Counted from the first letter of the stretch, positions 1 through 12,050 are shown. The stretch is 64,000 nt of DNA from Stomoxys calcitrans (GCF_963082655.1 NC_081553.1:153308941-153372940), one strand, 5' to 3'. Translations and numbers: made by a program. The notes: generated by a model from the letters alone, not told the origin.

Positions 1-545
1 CAAAGTCGACAATTGATTGAGACTAATAGACTTCGCCGCGGAATAGAACGTGGTAGTTGGCAACACCACATACTAACATCGAAGGATTCATACGAGAAAC
101 CAAATAGATCATGTTATAATAGATGGAAGGCATTCAATCAGCGTGTTAGATGTACGATCGATTCTAGGGGTCAACATCGATTCTGATCATTACTTAGTTG
201 CCGCACTCGTCTTAATGTGGCGAGAAAAGTATGCTCTGACTCTGCACGAAAGATGGACATCGGAAAGCAGCAAGCACAACAGTTGGCAACAGCATACTCT
301 GCTCGGCTGGCCCAATTGATTGAAAAAATCGCTCTCGTCCCGATAGTATAGCAGCGCAATTTCAAACGCGCAATTGCTCACTCCATGGAGAGAGTCGCAA
401 CATCCAACTTGGGTACCAAAAGCCTCCCAAAAGGAACCCATGGGCAGCATTGCAGTCAGTAGCAACGCGGTAGGCGAAGGCTAGGTATCGGAAGAAAAGG
501 AGAGAGGAGAAACGTCTCTTCCGCAGGAAGAAGAAGGAAATGGAA
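1..545 (+). pseudogene. RTE-family endonuclease fragment (RTE copy 0)
   Basis: Read on the plus strand, this stretch gives the C-terminal half of an apurinic-like endonuclease: LRLIDFA, then [14 protein letters not shown] near 100-150, then [12 protein letters not shown] near 173-205, then a basic tail ending about 545. The same blocks occur on the minus strand in the RTE copies at 17.8-18.1 kb and 32.3-32.6 kb, which fixes the family. Stop codons interrupt it (for example after LRLIDFA), and the usual HKATWLSPD stretch is shortened. The N-terminal half lies outside the window or is lost. It is a dead fragment of a non-LTR retrotransposon. Confidence 0.75.
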
Positions 546-1170
546 CATTGGCATAGCTTGAAATTATCGTTGTATTCAATTTCTTTTTTATTTTCGTATA
601 CCTTCTTCTAAAAATTAAATCAATGGGTACGCTAAATCACAAAAAGGTCTCGTTTCTCTTGCGCCTAGTGCCTTGCACAACACTTATTTCTTTATGATTC
701 TTGAATTTAGTTTCACCAAAGGAATCAAGAACCGAATTTCCTTTTTAGAAAAGTCAATAATCAAGACGCGAAAGTCGTCAAAGTTGATCGTATAACTCGC
801 CTAAGCCTAATTAATGTCCGAATACAGATTCGGATTTGCAAGTTATCTAATATATTCGGGCTAGAATTCCTCGCAGCAGAAATAGTTGATTACTTGAATA
901 AAAGATTTGCAGATCTTTAGGGCGAATGGCATATTTAATATCATTTCCTTGTACCGAAATTGATATTCATTTGAACAAATATACCAAAACGGTAATTTAT
1001 TTTAGAACAAAAATTCATTGAATCAATAAGTTCTAAATTAAAAAATAAAAGCAGATTATGCCAATGAATTTATGAGCTAAATGAATTTATAAGTAAACTC
1101 AACAGTTCAAATGTAGAGATCGATTTTTATAGTTTGGAAGTCTTAACAGAAGTCTTTGTGTACATTTTGC
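546..1170. other. AT-rich stretch with no recognisable gene
   Basis: No long open frame, transposon motif or tandem repeat was seen here. It separates the RTE fragment from the 3' end of LOA-A copy 1 and is probably old intergenic sequence. Confidence 0.4.
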
Positions 1171-1176
1171 CCTAGG

Positions 1177-3992
1177 TTAGGTTGAAAAGAGGGTGGAGAT
1201 ATTAATCCGCCCCATGCCACTATGGACATAATAACCCAGTAATCGGCTTGTTGTGCGCTCTAAAAACTTTAAAGTAACTTTCAAAAAGAAAATTTTAAGT
1301 AAGGAATTCCATGCTATTACAAAATCCTTAATTGTTTTCAATACCACTCCCCTAAGTTGGTTCATGTCTGGTATTTTATCTCCACCTAAGTGCCTGTATC
1401 TGTTAGACGCGAAAGCCGGGCAATTACAAAGGAAATGCTCCAACGTCTCATCGTCTTCCCCGCATGCCCTACACATGCTATCACTTGCCGCACCGATTTT
1501 ACATAAGTGAGCTCGTAGGCCTATGTGTCCCGTTATGTTACCAATAGCCAAACTGATCTCCTTCTTGCTTCCTTTCAGTAATAGCCTCGTCTTCTCACGA
1601 TCTGGATCCCCCATAGGATTTTCGCCGTCCTACAGACCATTTCCCTGTTCCACAATGTTGCATGCGCATTCGTCGCCCACTCCCTTAACGCGATCTGCGT
1701 CGACGCGAAAGGCTTCGGATTAACCAAGCTTATCGACGGCTGTCCTCTGGCCTTCACCGCCAAATCGTCTGCCCTTTCATTTCCCCTTACTCCGTTATGG
1801 CCCGGCACCAAGCGATGCAGATTTTGCCATCCTCAGAGAAAGCGTTAAACTCCTTCTTACACTGCAACCCGGTTCGTGACCTTACCGTCCCAACATCTGT
1901 GAGCCTTCTCAGTGCGCTCCTGAATGTGGCACTTTCAATTCAGTTTCCTGTCCAATATCACACCTAAGTATTTGACCTTGTCAGATATCGAAATCGTCTT
2001 ATTGAGAAAACGTTTGGGTATAGCCTAGTCATATGGTATATGCAATACCCTTTCGGTCCTTCTGGGTAGCTCGTTCGGAAGTATTTTAACATCGCCTGCT
2101 TAGCAGACGGGTTCAAATCTCTCCTCAGTCAGCATCCGTAATAGGTCATTTATGGTGGTCACCCATATGAGTGGGGATAAAATGTCCCTCTGTGGCGTGC
2201 CGTGAGCCACTTTATTCCTTATATTTATGCCATGGGACACACAATTTACCCACCTGTTCCTTAGCATATGGTTTATCCAATCTCTTAGGACCGAGTACTG
2301 GGCTAAGGATTGGATCGGTGTGTTGCTCCGCACATTGTTAAAAGCCCCCTCGCTGTCAATGCATATCGCCAGTGTGTACGTTTTGGCATCGAAATATTCT
2401 TCTATTTTATGTACAACCTCGAGCAGGGCAGTGTTCACTGACCTTCCCTTGATATAGGCATGCTGTTTGTACTTGAGCAGTTCGCTGGATGTGCAGTTCG
2501 CTGAATGTAATACTCTTTACCATGGTGTCCACAATACGTTCCATGGTATTGAGTAGAAAGGACTAAAGGCTTATGCGTCTGTAGGCCTTTGGTGTCGAAT
2601 AATTTGCCTTGCCGGGCTTGGGTAAAAATACCGCCCTTTCCTCCTGCAAATCTTTCGGAGTATATGCAAGTCCTAAGCACTCTGTGAAAATATTGGCCAG
2701 ATGAGGTGCCATAATGTCGCCCTCCTTTTGTAGTAATGCCGGAAATATTCCATCAGGTCCGGGTGACTTAAATGGTTTGAAGCTCCTCAAGGATTCCTTC
2801 ACCATAAATTCCGTAATTATAAGCCTTCGATCAACGTCATTATTCCAAGATTCAGGTGTCTCCGTGAGTTCCTTCGTATCATATGGAAAATGGGTTTTCA
2901 TCAAAAGCCTCAACATGACCTCCGTTGTCTCTGCTCTCACTCCCGTGTCGTCTACTAAAGTTTCAGTTTGCACATGGGTTTTTGGAAGAAACTTTTTTAT
3001 CTTTGGCGGCGTCATTAACGCTATCGACCTATTCGCAGAAAAGCTTCCAGGAGGTACATTTTGCCGCTCTGGTAATCTTATTGTATTTCTTGGCGCTGTG
3101 TGTAATACACATCCCAATAAACTTCCGATTTTTTACGACAAGCTCTGTTAAAAAGTCTTCGGACCTCTTCCCCAATATTGCGAATCTCCCCGGTCATTCA
3201 GGGGTTTTCTTGGACTGATTTCCGTTCATGAAGAGGACAACTATCTTCAAAGGACCCCACCAGTGCAGTAGTAATCCTGTTGACATTTCCGCCAATGTCT
3301 TCTATGCTTGGACAATCTAAATTATCTTGCCCAAGTCTTCTTCTGAGTAGTATTCCGAATTTTGTCCAGTTGGTTTTAAACTTATTCCGGAAGCTAAGTG
3401 GATTCGGCGCTGGCCGTGCCATTGTAAGCCTAATGTAGTGATGGTCAGAGAAAGAGTGTTTCATGGAGACCCCCCAATCCTGAACCTCATCGATTAGATT
3501 TTCCGAACATGTCGTCACATCTAATACCCCCTCCCTAATCATATTAACAAAGGAAGCGGTGTTACCAATATTAAGTGTTATTAATATTCAAGTTATTGGT
3601 ATTCAAGAACTCTGCCAGGGCTTGGCCCCGTGGTACTACCCCACGAAATGTGGTAAGAGTTCGCATCGCACCCTCTATTAGTACCTCGTTTCCTTTTTGT
3701 CCTGTTCAGTCCTCAACAGTCGCTGCAGCTCACCACTTTTGCATCCGACGTTAATAACTCTGGGAAAAATATATATTTCAAATTTTTATGACAAATAACG
3801 CAGGTCCTCGGCCGAGTACCAGTGTTGGCATAGAATAATTGGTAGTTCATATGGTGCAGTCCAGAAACTTTGTTCCGGGTCGTCCATGGCTACTGAATTA
3901 AGGCAATATGAATCTTGCCCTAGCTGATTTTCTCCATCAGAGCGTGTGTTGCAGTCTCGCCCGTGGAGGTTTATCTGGATTACCTCAATCAT
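1177..3992 (-). pseudogene. LOA-A copy 1 ORF2 (endonuclease, RT, RNase H), broken
   Basis: From the N-terminus (3992) to the C-terminus (1177): EN start IEVIQINLHGRD; EN end with SFSDHHYIRL (3198-3542); RT fingers with KSPGPDGIFPAL and FLPKPGKANY (2563-3117); RT palm with CIDSEGAFNNV and GTPQRDILSPL (2100-2438); RNase H end with VPGHNGVRGNERADDLAV (1575-1811); and a C-terminal Cys/His tail CRACGEDDETLEHFLCNC (1177-1614). The frame is broken many times. The region of the catalytic YADD reads C-stop-AGDV near 2090-2105, so the first Asp is Gly. It cannot encode a working polymerase. Confidence 0.85.
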
Positions 3993-4044
3993 TGGTCCTC
4001 CAGTAAATGGGCATCTTGCGAGTAGGTAATGATCTCATCGTCTT

Positions 4045-5300
4045 CTACCTGTTCTTTAGACTGCATTGATTTTCCTGTCACTGCACTGCCTGATGTCATT
4101 GTTTTATGTTAGGCAAAGAACAGTCTTCTAGTCTTCCGACACTTTATAAAGTCGGTAATGGTTCCATCGTCGGGTCCCTGCTCGTTAAGCTGTTTTGGGT
4201 TTCCATTCCCTGTACTGCCTGATGTTTCATTACTAGGATCTTTGCCTATCTTAGATTCCGAATCGTAAGTAAATGAGCTTCTTGGCAGTAGGTGATGGTA
4301 CCATCATAGTTTCCCTGTTCGTTGGGCTGCATTGAGTCTCCTGTCGCTGCGCTGCCTAATGTTTCAATATTAGGATCTTTACCTATTCCGAATCTTTAAG
4401 TCGGTGATGGGTCCGTCGTCGGGTTTCTTTTTTTAGGCTGTGTTAGGTGTCTCGCCACTGCGCTGCCTGATATTTTAGTATTAGGATCTTTGCTTCTCCT
4501 AGTCTCTCCAACATTGAGAGATGCTGTGATTGTCTCGTTGTCGGCCCCCTGTTTGTTGGGCGATGTTGAGTCACCTGCCACCGCACAGCCCGAATAAATA
4601 AATAAAAATTTCTGCCTATCCTAGTCTTCCCAATCTTGAAAAAGACAGCATTGCTCCCGTAGTGCGCCATTTCTTTAGTCTTAGCCAAACTAGTCACGGA
4701 GACTTGATCAATGCCAACCACAAAAAGAGAGTTTCTTCCTCCTTCTCCGCCCTGTGGAAGACCACCCAATTCTCTGCGACCAAACCTTCGTTTTGCTTGC
4801 CCAAGACTCCCAGCATGCGTTTCGTCACAAATTTACAGCCTCATCCCTTGATGAAGACCGTAGCCCTCGTGGGATGGGGGATATCCATCTTTCTCACCAG
4901 GTCGAGCTTTGCGCACTCCCAGGGAGCGTGAATACCTCTGACAGGCTGTTTGACGGTATCAATACATTCCGCCGACGCAAAACGCAGCGTAAAGATGTCC
5001 CCTCTAAACTCGCAGCTCATCATTTGTATGTTCAAAAATTCGATCGTTAACCAGATCCTCCACATGGGACCGATGATCTGGTGGAATGCTAGCGGATGCA
5101 CCGCCGATATTTATGACTGCATAATTCAGCTCATCTCTGTTGTGCTTCCTTGCCACTCTGCGCTGAGAGGGCGGCTCCTTACCATTCTCCCCTTCCATGA
5201 TAGCTGTGGCCTCCTTTTGGAAGTCACAGCCCTCCATGAAGACCCAGGGACCGTGCGCGCTTCCTTCGTTCCTGTTCCAACTTTGTCTACCTCCGCAGGA
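4045..5300 (-). pseudogene. LOA-A copy 1 ORF1 (DUF4780-type gag-like protein), broken
   Basis: Minus-strand frames 5004-5303 and 4841-5101 give the nucleic-acid-binding ORF1 domain, including CEFRGDIFTLRFASAECID and GIHAPWECAKLDLVRKMDIP. The block continues at 4443-4769. The pattern (hydrophobic core, then WExAKLxLxxxxxIP, then a basic RA.V) is what I know as DUF4780 in insect LOA-type elements. Downstream, 4049-4590 holds about five diverged ~120-bp tandem units. Several frameshifts and stops are present. Confidence 0.75.
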
Positions 5301-5330
5301 CACTGTCTAATAAGATAAGATAAGATAAGA
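5301..5330. repeat. (TAAGA)n microsatellite at the broken 5' end of LOA-A copy 1
   Basis: Four TAAGA units lie directly against the point where LOA-A copy 1 loses homology to copy 2 (after the ACAGTGTCC motif). On the minus strand it reads (TCTTA)n, so it could be the 3' tail of another minus-strand retrotransposon lying to its right, or slippage at a deletion junction. Confidence 0.6.
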
Positions 5331-5860
5331 TTTACGCCTTCTTGGGGCTGAAGAAGTCTATTTGAAGTTTGGTTCGAGTTTGTCACTTAGAAGAATTTAT
5401 GCATTGTCACTTAGAAGTATTTATGCAAAAGTTAAGCAAAGTATTTATGCAAAATTTACAATAACTCTGAGTCGAAACTTCAAGGCATTAATTTTGTCAC
5501 AATATTCGAAAAAAAATATTTCTATTCGGAATTTTGCTCGCTCTTTATAAGCCCTCGACCAATTTATCACTAGTATATTCCTAGGAATTTGTTCAGTCTT
5601 AGGGATTTGTTCAGTTCAGTTTCAGAAACAAAATTTCTCAGTGGAATATAATTAATTATTGTGTAGCTAAACCAGATGAAAATAAGTATATGTCAATTTA
5701 ACAATATCTGTATTAACGAAAATTCTGGGTGGACAAGATACTATCGAGCGTACTGTGTGAAAGATTAAAGTCTTAAGTTAACGAAATAATTGGGTCCTAT
5801 CAGTGTGACTCTAGACCTGGTTAATCCACCATAGACTAGATATTTATTTTCATATTTATA
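5331..5860. repeat. Degenerate short direct repeats, no gene
   Basis: The unit GTCACTTAGAAG-ATTTATGCA occurs twice near 5380-5425, followed by a further GTATTTATGCAAAA repeat near 5437-5455. The rest is AT-rich with no open frame of note. The 62-aa frame at 5362-5550 is an artefact of the repeat. Confidence 0.5.
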
Positions 5861-5864
5861 TTTC

Positions 5865-6850
5865 GTTGACTACAAAACCGCTCTTGACATCCTTATACGT
5901 TCAAAGGTATTTCAAACCACGTCCGAGTTTGCTATTCCTCAAAAACTGATACACGCTCATCAGTTAAAATATTAAAGTACATCTCTGAACCGTTCAATAC
6001 CAAACATAGGAAAGAACCTCTCTGATCGTGTGATCTATTTAATATGCTGCTGGAGAAGACGAGAAGCAGGTGTGAATCGGCATGGCACATTTACATTCTT
6101 GTGGCTGCCGACAAAATTTTTATGGGTTGAACACCGGAAAAAGCAATTGCAGCCTTTAAAAATATCGAAAGAGAATCATCGAAAGTGTGTTCGGCAGTAA
6201 ATAGGAATAAGACAAAGTGGATGATATAAACTCCTATAAAGTCCTGTAAACCCGAGCAGATTATGAAAATGTAGAAAGTTGGAAACTACAACTTTGAGAT
6301 AATCAGCAGCTTTATATATCTCAACACCGCCGTAACCGAAACAAATGACACCAGTTTTAAAATAAAACAAAGGATAATATTGGCTAACAGATGCTTTGCT
6401 TTGGATTAAGCAAACAGATAAGGAGCAAAGCCATCTCTCGACAGACGAAAATTACACTTTGCAAGACACTGATACTTTCCGTGTTGTTATTTGGCTCCGA
6501 AGCATGGCGAAAGCAGATGAGGTGGTGCTTGGCGTGTTTGAGAGAGAAACTCTTCGTAAAGTATTTAAACCAATCTGCCTTAATGGAGAATATAGGCGTC
6601 GTATGAACCACGAGCTGTATAACGACGATACCGTATTTAAACGAATCAAAATACAAAAGTTGCGTTGGCTAGGTCATGTTGTCAGAATGGATGAAAAAGC
6701 TCCAGCAAAGAAATCTTTTGAAGTCGACCATTAAAGAAAATGCAAAAGGGAAGACTCCGATGGAGTGACGAAACTGTGTGTCAGAGATTGGAGAAGAAGC
6801 GTAGAAGAATTTTTCGAGAGCGAGAGCTCAGTACAATACTGAAAATATAA
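5865..6850 (+). pseudogene. RTE-family reverse transcriptase fragment (plus strand)
   Basis: The plus strand encodes, in shifting frames, the RT and C-terminal region of the same RTE family found on the minus strand at 10.7, 15.8 and 31 kb. Visible blocks are VDYKTALDILIRSKVFQ (near 5865-5920), NRNKTKWMI, KVGNYNFEIISSFIYL, AVTETNDTSFKIKQRIILA, and at 6600-6735 RIKIQKLRWLGHVVRMDEKA. Many stops and indels show it is old. The catalytic ADD block is lost. Confidence 0.8.
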
Positions 6851-6884
6851 TATGTTATGCTGATTATCTTGCCAGGATGAACGG

Positions 6885-7225
6885 GACACATAGGACTGGG
6901 AGCTCACGTATGCAAATTCAGTGCGGCAAGTGATAGCATGTGTAGGGCATGTGGGGAAGATAATGCGACGTTGAACCTTTTCTTACATCATTGTTGGGCT
7001 ATCGCGGCTACAAGACACCGGTACTTAGGTAGGGACCCTATACAAGCCATGAACTAATTTAGGGCGTAGTATAGAAAAGTAGCACGGAATTACTAACTTA
7101 GATTTTCTTTTTCGTAGTTACTTTCTAGTATTTAGAGCACACAACAAGCCGATTACTGGCTTAGGTATATATTTATAGTGGCATGGGACGAATTAATATC
7201 TGCGCCCTCTTTTCAACCAAACATA
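6885..7225 (+). mobile_element. LOA-A 3'-end fragment in plus orientation
   Basis: It encodes the C-terminal Cys/His tail (SDSMCRACGEDNATLN) and continues into the LOA-A 3' UTR with the GGCGGATTAATAT-type terminus (here ACGAATTAATATCTGCGCCC). The orientation is opposite to copy 1 and to the RT fragment that follows, so at least two insertions or an inversion are needed. Confidence 0.8.
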
Positions 7226-7629
7226 ATCCCTGTAGCTTTTATGAGTTTGTAAATTCTTAGAGGAATAGTCTGAGTAGCCATGAGTTATATAGGACACTTA
7301 CGGCTATATTCAATGATTCGCTACCTTCAGAATATTTTGCCCATTACTGGAGGTCAAGTGAAGTAATTCCTTTACAAACAAATTATAGCAGATGTATTAT
7401 TGAAGATTATAGGTGTGATTCGTTACATTCTTAAGTATTTATAGCCCCTTTTGACATGGTCCAAATTTCAAAGTAATATAAATTTGTATTTATTTCCCAA
7501 ATCCCATATTGTCCCTTTGGGGCCATACCCATTTGGGGAATAATTTTGGTGTGGGGCGACCCCTGGTAGTTGACCCAAATTTTTATATAAGTATCGAAAT
7601 GTACCTTCAAATACCTTTCCTAGACTGCC
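7226..7629. other. No gene; possible Helitron-type minisatellite piece at 7485-7625
   Basis: The first ~260 bp has nothing recognisable. From about 7485 the sequence CCCATATTGTCCC, a GGGG-rich block and CAAATACCTTTC resembles, on the minus strand, the ~125-bp units inside the Helitron-like elements at 60-62 kb (AATATGGG, AAAGGTATTT). The match was judged by eye. Confidence 0.35.
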
Positions 7630-8865
7630 CCTACGGCAGCAGTATCACACTCGACCTCAAGTGACATCTCAGGTATCCGATCGGAAACCTCTTCTAATTC
7701 ATTCGGGTTTCTTATCGTCTCTTCGATTACACCGCGATGATATGACCTGGTCTTATCATCAATCCATTCTCCCATCGCATTAAGTCACATAGCCGCAGTG
7801 GCTGCCTCAAACTTAATATGTATGTCAATGGGTCGGATATCTAGAATAGTCTACAGTGCCCTAGTGGGCATGGTCCTCATCACTCCGCCTATGCCAATAC
7901 ACCATGTTCTCTGAACCTATTGTAATATCCTCATGTTGCACCTTTTCTCCATTGCAGTCCACCAAACTACTGAGCTTTAAGAAAGTATTGGTCTAATCAC
8001 GCTCCTGTAGAGCAAGTGGACTATCCTCGGGTTCTAGCCCCATTTCGAGCCTTCGGGCCGGCTACATAGTGCCCAACATCCGTGATCCCTCAGTACACTC
8101 CTGAATATGACACTTCCAATAAAGTTTCCTGTCCAAGATTACTCCTAACTATTTGACCTTGTCAGAAATCGAAATATTTCTAATGAGGAAACGTGGTGCG
8201 TCAAATTGGCCCACCTTCGTCGTTCTCGTGAACAGGTAGATTTCAGTCTTCTCTGGATTAACATTGAGACACCTAGCACAGTCGTATGTCATCTATAAGC
8301 TCCTTTCGGTCCTGCTGCATAGCTGGTTCAGATCCTTCCGCTAAGAAGTATTATAACATCGCCTGTATGACAAACGTGTTCAAATCCCTCCTCAGTTAGC
8401 ATCCGTAGTAGGTCATTTATGGTGGTCACCCAAAGGAGTGGCGATAAAATGACCCCCTGTGGCGTGCCCTGTGCAACTTCCTCCCTTATATTTATGGTTT
8501 ATCCAGTCTCTTAGCACCCGGTACTGGTCTAAGGATTGGATCAGTGTGTCGCTCTGCACATTGTTAAAAGCCCCCCCGATGGTGTCCACAATACGTTCCA
8601 TGGTTTTGAGTAGAAAGGGTGTAAGGCTTATGGGACCGTAGGCCTTTGGTGTGGCATAACTTGCCTTGCCGGGCTTGGGTATAAACACCACCCTTGCCTC
8701 CTGCCAGGCTTTCGGAGTATATGCAAGTCATAGGCACGCTGTGAAAATAGTGGCCAATGGGGCACAAGATAGTCGGCCCTCTTTTGTAGTAACGCCTGAA
8801 ATAATCCATCAGGTCAGGGTGAACTAAATGGTTTGAAGGTCCTCAAGGCTTCCTTGACCACTGTT
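7630..8865 (-). mobile_element. LOA-A copy 3, RT fragment
   Basis: The minus strand carries the thumb/connection region (7630-8300) and RT palm and fingers (8300-8865): VFIPKPGKASYATPKAY, GGAFNNVQSDTLIQSLDQY and FATPLG-type blocks. The catalytic box reads VCHTGDVII, so the first Asp of YADD is Gly, as in copy 1. Both ends are truncated: the endonuclease, RNase H and 3' UTR are absent. Stops are present. Confidence 0.8.
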
Positions 8866-8975
8866 ACTGGTAAAAAAACGTCGGTTTATCCCCTTTATTG
8901 CAAATCGCCAGTTTGCAGCTAATAATATTTTCGATAAGGAGCTCACCCCTTTCGTTGACATCCGAACTTCCTCAT
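8866..8975 (-). mobile_element. LOA-B endonuclease fragment abutting LOA-A copy 3
   Basis: The complement matches LOA-B copy 3 at about 55,920-56,030: TTCGGATGTCAA, a GAGCTC core, CTGGCGATTTG and AAGGGGATAAACCGA. It encodes part of the endonuclease (SDVNERGELL and CNKGD). It directly joins family A RT sequence with no spacer. Confidence 0.75.
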
Positions 8976-9354
8976 ATCTAGCATTAGCATTCCTCGAGAA
9001 TACAGTAACTTATGCAAATACGAAAGTGTGTTCAACGCAAACAATACCTGTAAAATTAGAGCAATTAAAGCTAAATAAAAATAATATAAAAAAATTAAAA
9101 TGCCCAATAGTACTGAATTCGAGATCAGTGGACAATGATCGTATGCTATAATGCGACAAGTGCAATATGTGGTACCACTATGATTGTGTTGCAGTAAATG
9201 GTGGAAGAAAGAAGAAGAGTTGGCATTAGAGCGCAATTCGGGATCACGAGTGACAAAGTTTAAAGACACAACAAGTTTGAATTGCTAACGATATTTTGTT
9301 TTTCCTTTTATTCCAACTTTCGGTTGCAAAGAAACAAAGCAAGATACGAAAAAA
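8976..9354. other. Possible BEL/Pao leader, no gene
   Basis: This is AT-rich sequence upstream of the BEL/Pao gag. No LTR could be identified, because no matching copy exists on the other side of the element. The 108-aa minus-strand frame here shows no family features. Confidence 0.35.
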
Positions 9355-9535
9355 ATGTTCGAACGAATGCCCGAATCAACAGAAAAACCCAAAAATGTTG
9401 CAACCCTCAATGTGAATTCAATTGGAATTCATGGAAAAGGTTGTGTCTTTAACGCGAATTATTTTACGGTATGGGGAAGACAAAGCAGAAACCCACTCTT
9501 CTTCTTTCTTACGCTCTTTGATGTGAGCTGGAATT

Positions 9536-10492
9536 GTGATGGTGTTCTCATGTAGGGTTAGACGATTGCGTCGCAGCAGACACAACCAGTCATCATCCAC
9601 CAACATCCATGGCGAGCCAAGTGACGCAGCCACAAGCAACGTCGTCGCCAAAGAATATAGGCGAGCGACAGCAAAAGGTAGTGACAGCAACGGAGACCAA
9701 CGTAACAAAGGAAGTTCTTTACTACTACCACCAGCAACAACAACAAAACAACTCATCAATGCACCGATCACCAGCAATCCTGCGCCAATGTACTCGCTTC
9801 CATCTACGACATCCGCAGCAACAACAACAACATTTTCGTTCCCGCTGAACATTCATCAACAAAGAAGAGCTAATATGCAAACAAATAGCATACATTTTAC
9901 GTCAGGTGTTGATTTGCAATTAAAAATGTGGGAAGAACAGCAACGTATACAGCAAGAGTTCTTAGAAAGAAAATTTCAAATCCTTTCGCAGGTCAGCGCA
10001 TATGGCATCAAATTGGAATCATTTCTCTGGACCAACCCCTTCGCAGCTAGCAGCATGCTAACCGATTCAACGAGATTTGCCCATTTTAATGGTGATCCAT
10101 TTGATAGCAGCACATCAGTAGCCGGTTACACCCACTCAGAGAATTTAATACGTCTACAATCTTGCTTAAAAGGCAAAGCAAAGGAAACGGCAATAAGCAA
10201 GCTCATGTTGCATGCGATGGTACCCGAAATAATTCAGACTCTAAGAATGTGTTTTGGACGACCTGAATATATTTTGGAAAGAGTTGTTGAAAAGGCAAGA
10301 TGGTTTCCACCACCAAAGGAAAAGCTTAAGTCTATGATTGAATACGCGCTTTATGTGAAAAATATATACTCAACCATGGAATCGTGTAAAATGGAGGCAT
10401 ATATGAATAAAACAATGTTGATAAAGGAGTTATTAGGCAAGCTTTCCAGTCAATACAAATTAAATTGGGCAATGTCTCCAAAAAGTGACTAA
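9536..10492 (+). pseudogene. BEL/Pao gag (DUF1759) with premature stop
   Basis: A 318-aa frame. Residues ~1-120 are low complexity, rich in Ser, Thr, Asn and Gln. DUF1759 starts near residue 180 and shows FNGDPFD, ENLIRLQSCLKGKAKETA, VPEIIQTLRMCFGRPEYI, KLKSMIEYAL and LLGKLSSQYKLNWAM. The family then normally continues with a short linker and zinc knuckles. Here a TAA at 10,490 is followed in the same frame by EPILKIFSERIFQTVGAAV, so the stop is a mutation. About 60 codons later the frame meets the RTE insertion. Gag would form the virus-like particle core. Confidence 0.85.
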
Positions 10493-10720
10493 GAGCCAAT
10501 ATTAAAAATATTTAGTGAGAGGATTTTTCAAACCGTCGGTGCCGCTGTATCTACCATTCCCTCGAGTAAAAATGCATGGATAAATGTACATACCCAAAAA
10601 ACCACATACATAAAGCTGCAAATGAACAACAGCTACAGTCCTCGAGACAAAATAATGAAGCCGTTAGTAGTGTATCAATTAACTCGCATTCTACAACATA
10701 AAACTACTTACTTACTTACT

Positions 10721-12050
10721 TTACTTTAACTGGCTGTGACAGAATATTTGTTCCACTAGCCGAACGTAGAATAGCGTTCCAAGCGCCTCGATCTTCTCTC
10801 TCATTCTAAAATCTCTGACAACAAGTTTCAAGGTGACTCCCACAACTTGATCTTTCCATCGGGCTTTTGGTCTTCCCGGTTTGCGTGTACCACCGTGTTT
10901 GCCTTCAAAAGACTTCTTTGCTGGAGTTTCTTCTTCCATTCTGACAACATGACCTAGCCAACGCAGCCGTTGTATTTTGATGCGTGTAACTATGCTATCG
11001 TCGTCATATTCTCTGTTAACGCAAACTGGTCCATATATTTTACGAAGAATCTTTCTCTCAAATTCTCCAAGCACTGCCCCATCTGCTTTCACAAGTACCC
11101 ATACTTCAGAACCATATAACAGCACGGGTATTATCAGTATCTTGTAAAGTGTAGTCTTCGTCTGTCAAGAGGTGGCCTTGTTTCTAAACTGCTTACTTAG
11201 TCCAAAGTAACATCTGTTTGCCAGTATTATTCTTCGCTTTATTTCAAAACTGGTGTCATTCGTTTCGGTTACGGCTGTGCCGAGGTAGATAAAGTTACTG
11301 ACTATCTCAAAGTTGTGGTTCCCAACTTTCTCCATTTTCTTTATCTGCTCGGTTGTGCAAGGCTTTTTGGGAGTTGAAACCATCCATTTCGTCTTATCTC
11401 CATTTACTGCCAGACCCACTTTCACTGACTCTCTTTTGATTCTTTCAAAGGCTGCAGTTACTACTTCCGGTGACCGAACTATGATATCGATGTCGTCGGC
11501 ATAGGCGAGTAGCATGTGTACTCTTGTGATTAGTGTGCCATATCTATTCACATCTGCATTTCATCTGTCATCCTGCAGAGTCTTATTAATTGTGCATGGA
11601 TACCAAACTCAGACATGACTTGAAATACCTTTGAACGTACAGGAGTATCGAAGGCGGCTTTGTAGTCAATAAAGAGATGGTAGGTGTTAATTTGTTCTTC
11701 TCGGGTCTTTTTCAGGATTTGGCGCAGTGTGAATATCTGGTCTAGGGTGGATTTACCTGGTCTAAAGCCGCATTGATAGGGCCCAATTATCTCATTGACT
11801 AGGTTTTAATCTTTCACACAGTACGCTCGAGAGTATCTTGTATGCGATGGGGAGGAGACTTATTCCTCTGTGGTTGGCACATTCCGTCTTGTCTCCTTTC
11901 TTGCGTACGGGACATAGTATGCTAAGGTTCCAATCATCGGGTATGCGTTCTTCTAGCCAGATTGGGCAGATAAGCTGTTGCATACGTCTTATCAGCGTGT
12001 CGCCTCCGGTCTTAAATAGTTCAGCGGGTAACCCACCCGTCGGCTCCTGC
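10721..12050 (-). pseudogene. RTE copy 1 reverse transcriptase and C-terminal region
   Basis: N to C: WLEERIPDDWNLSILCPVRK (11,792-11,983), then the RT active-site block MLLAYADDIDIIVRSPEV (11,165-11,551) with both Asp residues present, VNGDKTKWMVSTPKK, then KIQRLRWLGHVVRMEEE and GRPKARWKDQV at the C-terminus (10,721-11,125). The GFRQGD-type RT block that should lie between about 11,550 and 11,570 is missing, as it is in copy 2. Frameshifts separate the pieces. Not functional. Confidence 0.85.

Larger units (their letters stand above)
1172..5300 (-). mobile_element. LOA-like non-LTR retrotransposon, family A copy 1
   Basis: This is a nearly full-length but dead element on the minus strand. 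Reading from right to left it has ORF1 with a DUF4780-type domain, then endonuclease, reverse transcriptase, RNase H and a C-terminal zinc-binding tail. The 3' end at 1172 (complement of AGGTTAGGTTGAAAAGAGGG) is shared with the copies ending at 30,843 and 58,641. The 5' end is lost: at about 5300 the sequence breaks into a TAAGA microsatellite. The RNase H domain and the EGAFNNV motif of RT place it in the LOA/I group rather than Jockey proper. Confidence 0.85.

Noticed and set aside
2714..3218. Two plus-strand ORFs (145 and 97 aa)
   Set aside because: Shadows of the LOA-A copy 1 RT reading frame on the other strand.
9418..9852. 144-aa minus-strand ORF
   Set aside because: Antisense to the low-complexity start of BEL/Pao gag; a by-product of the CAA/CAG-rich sequence.
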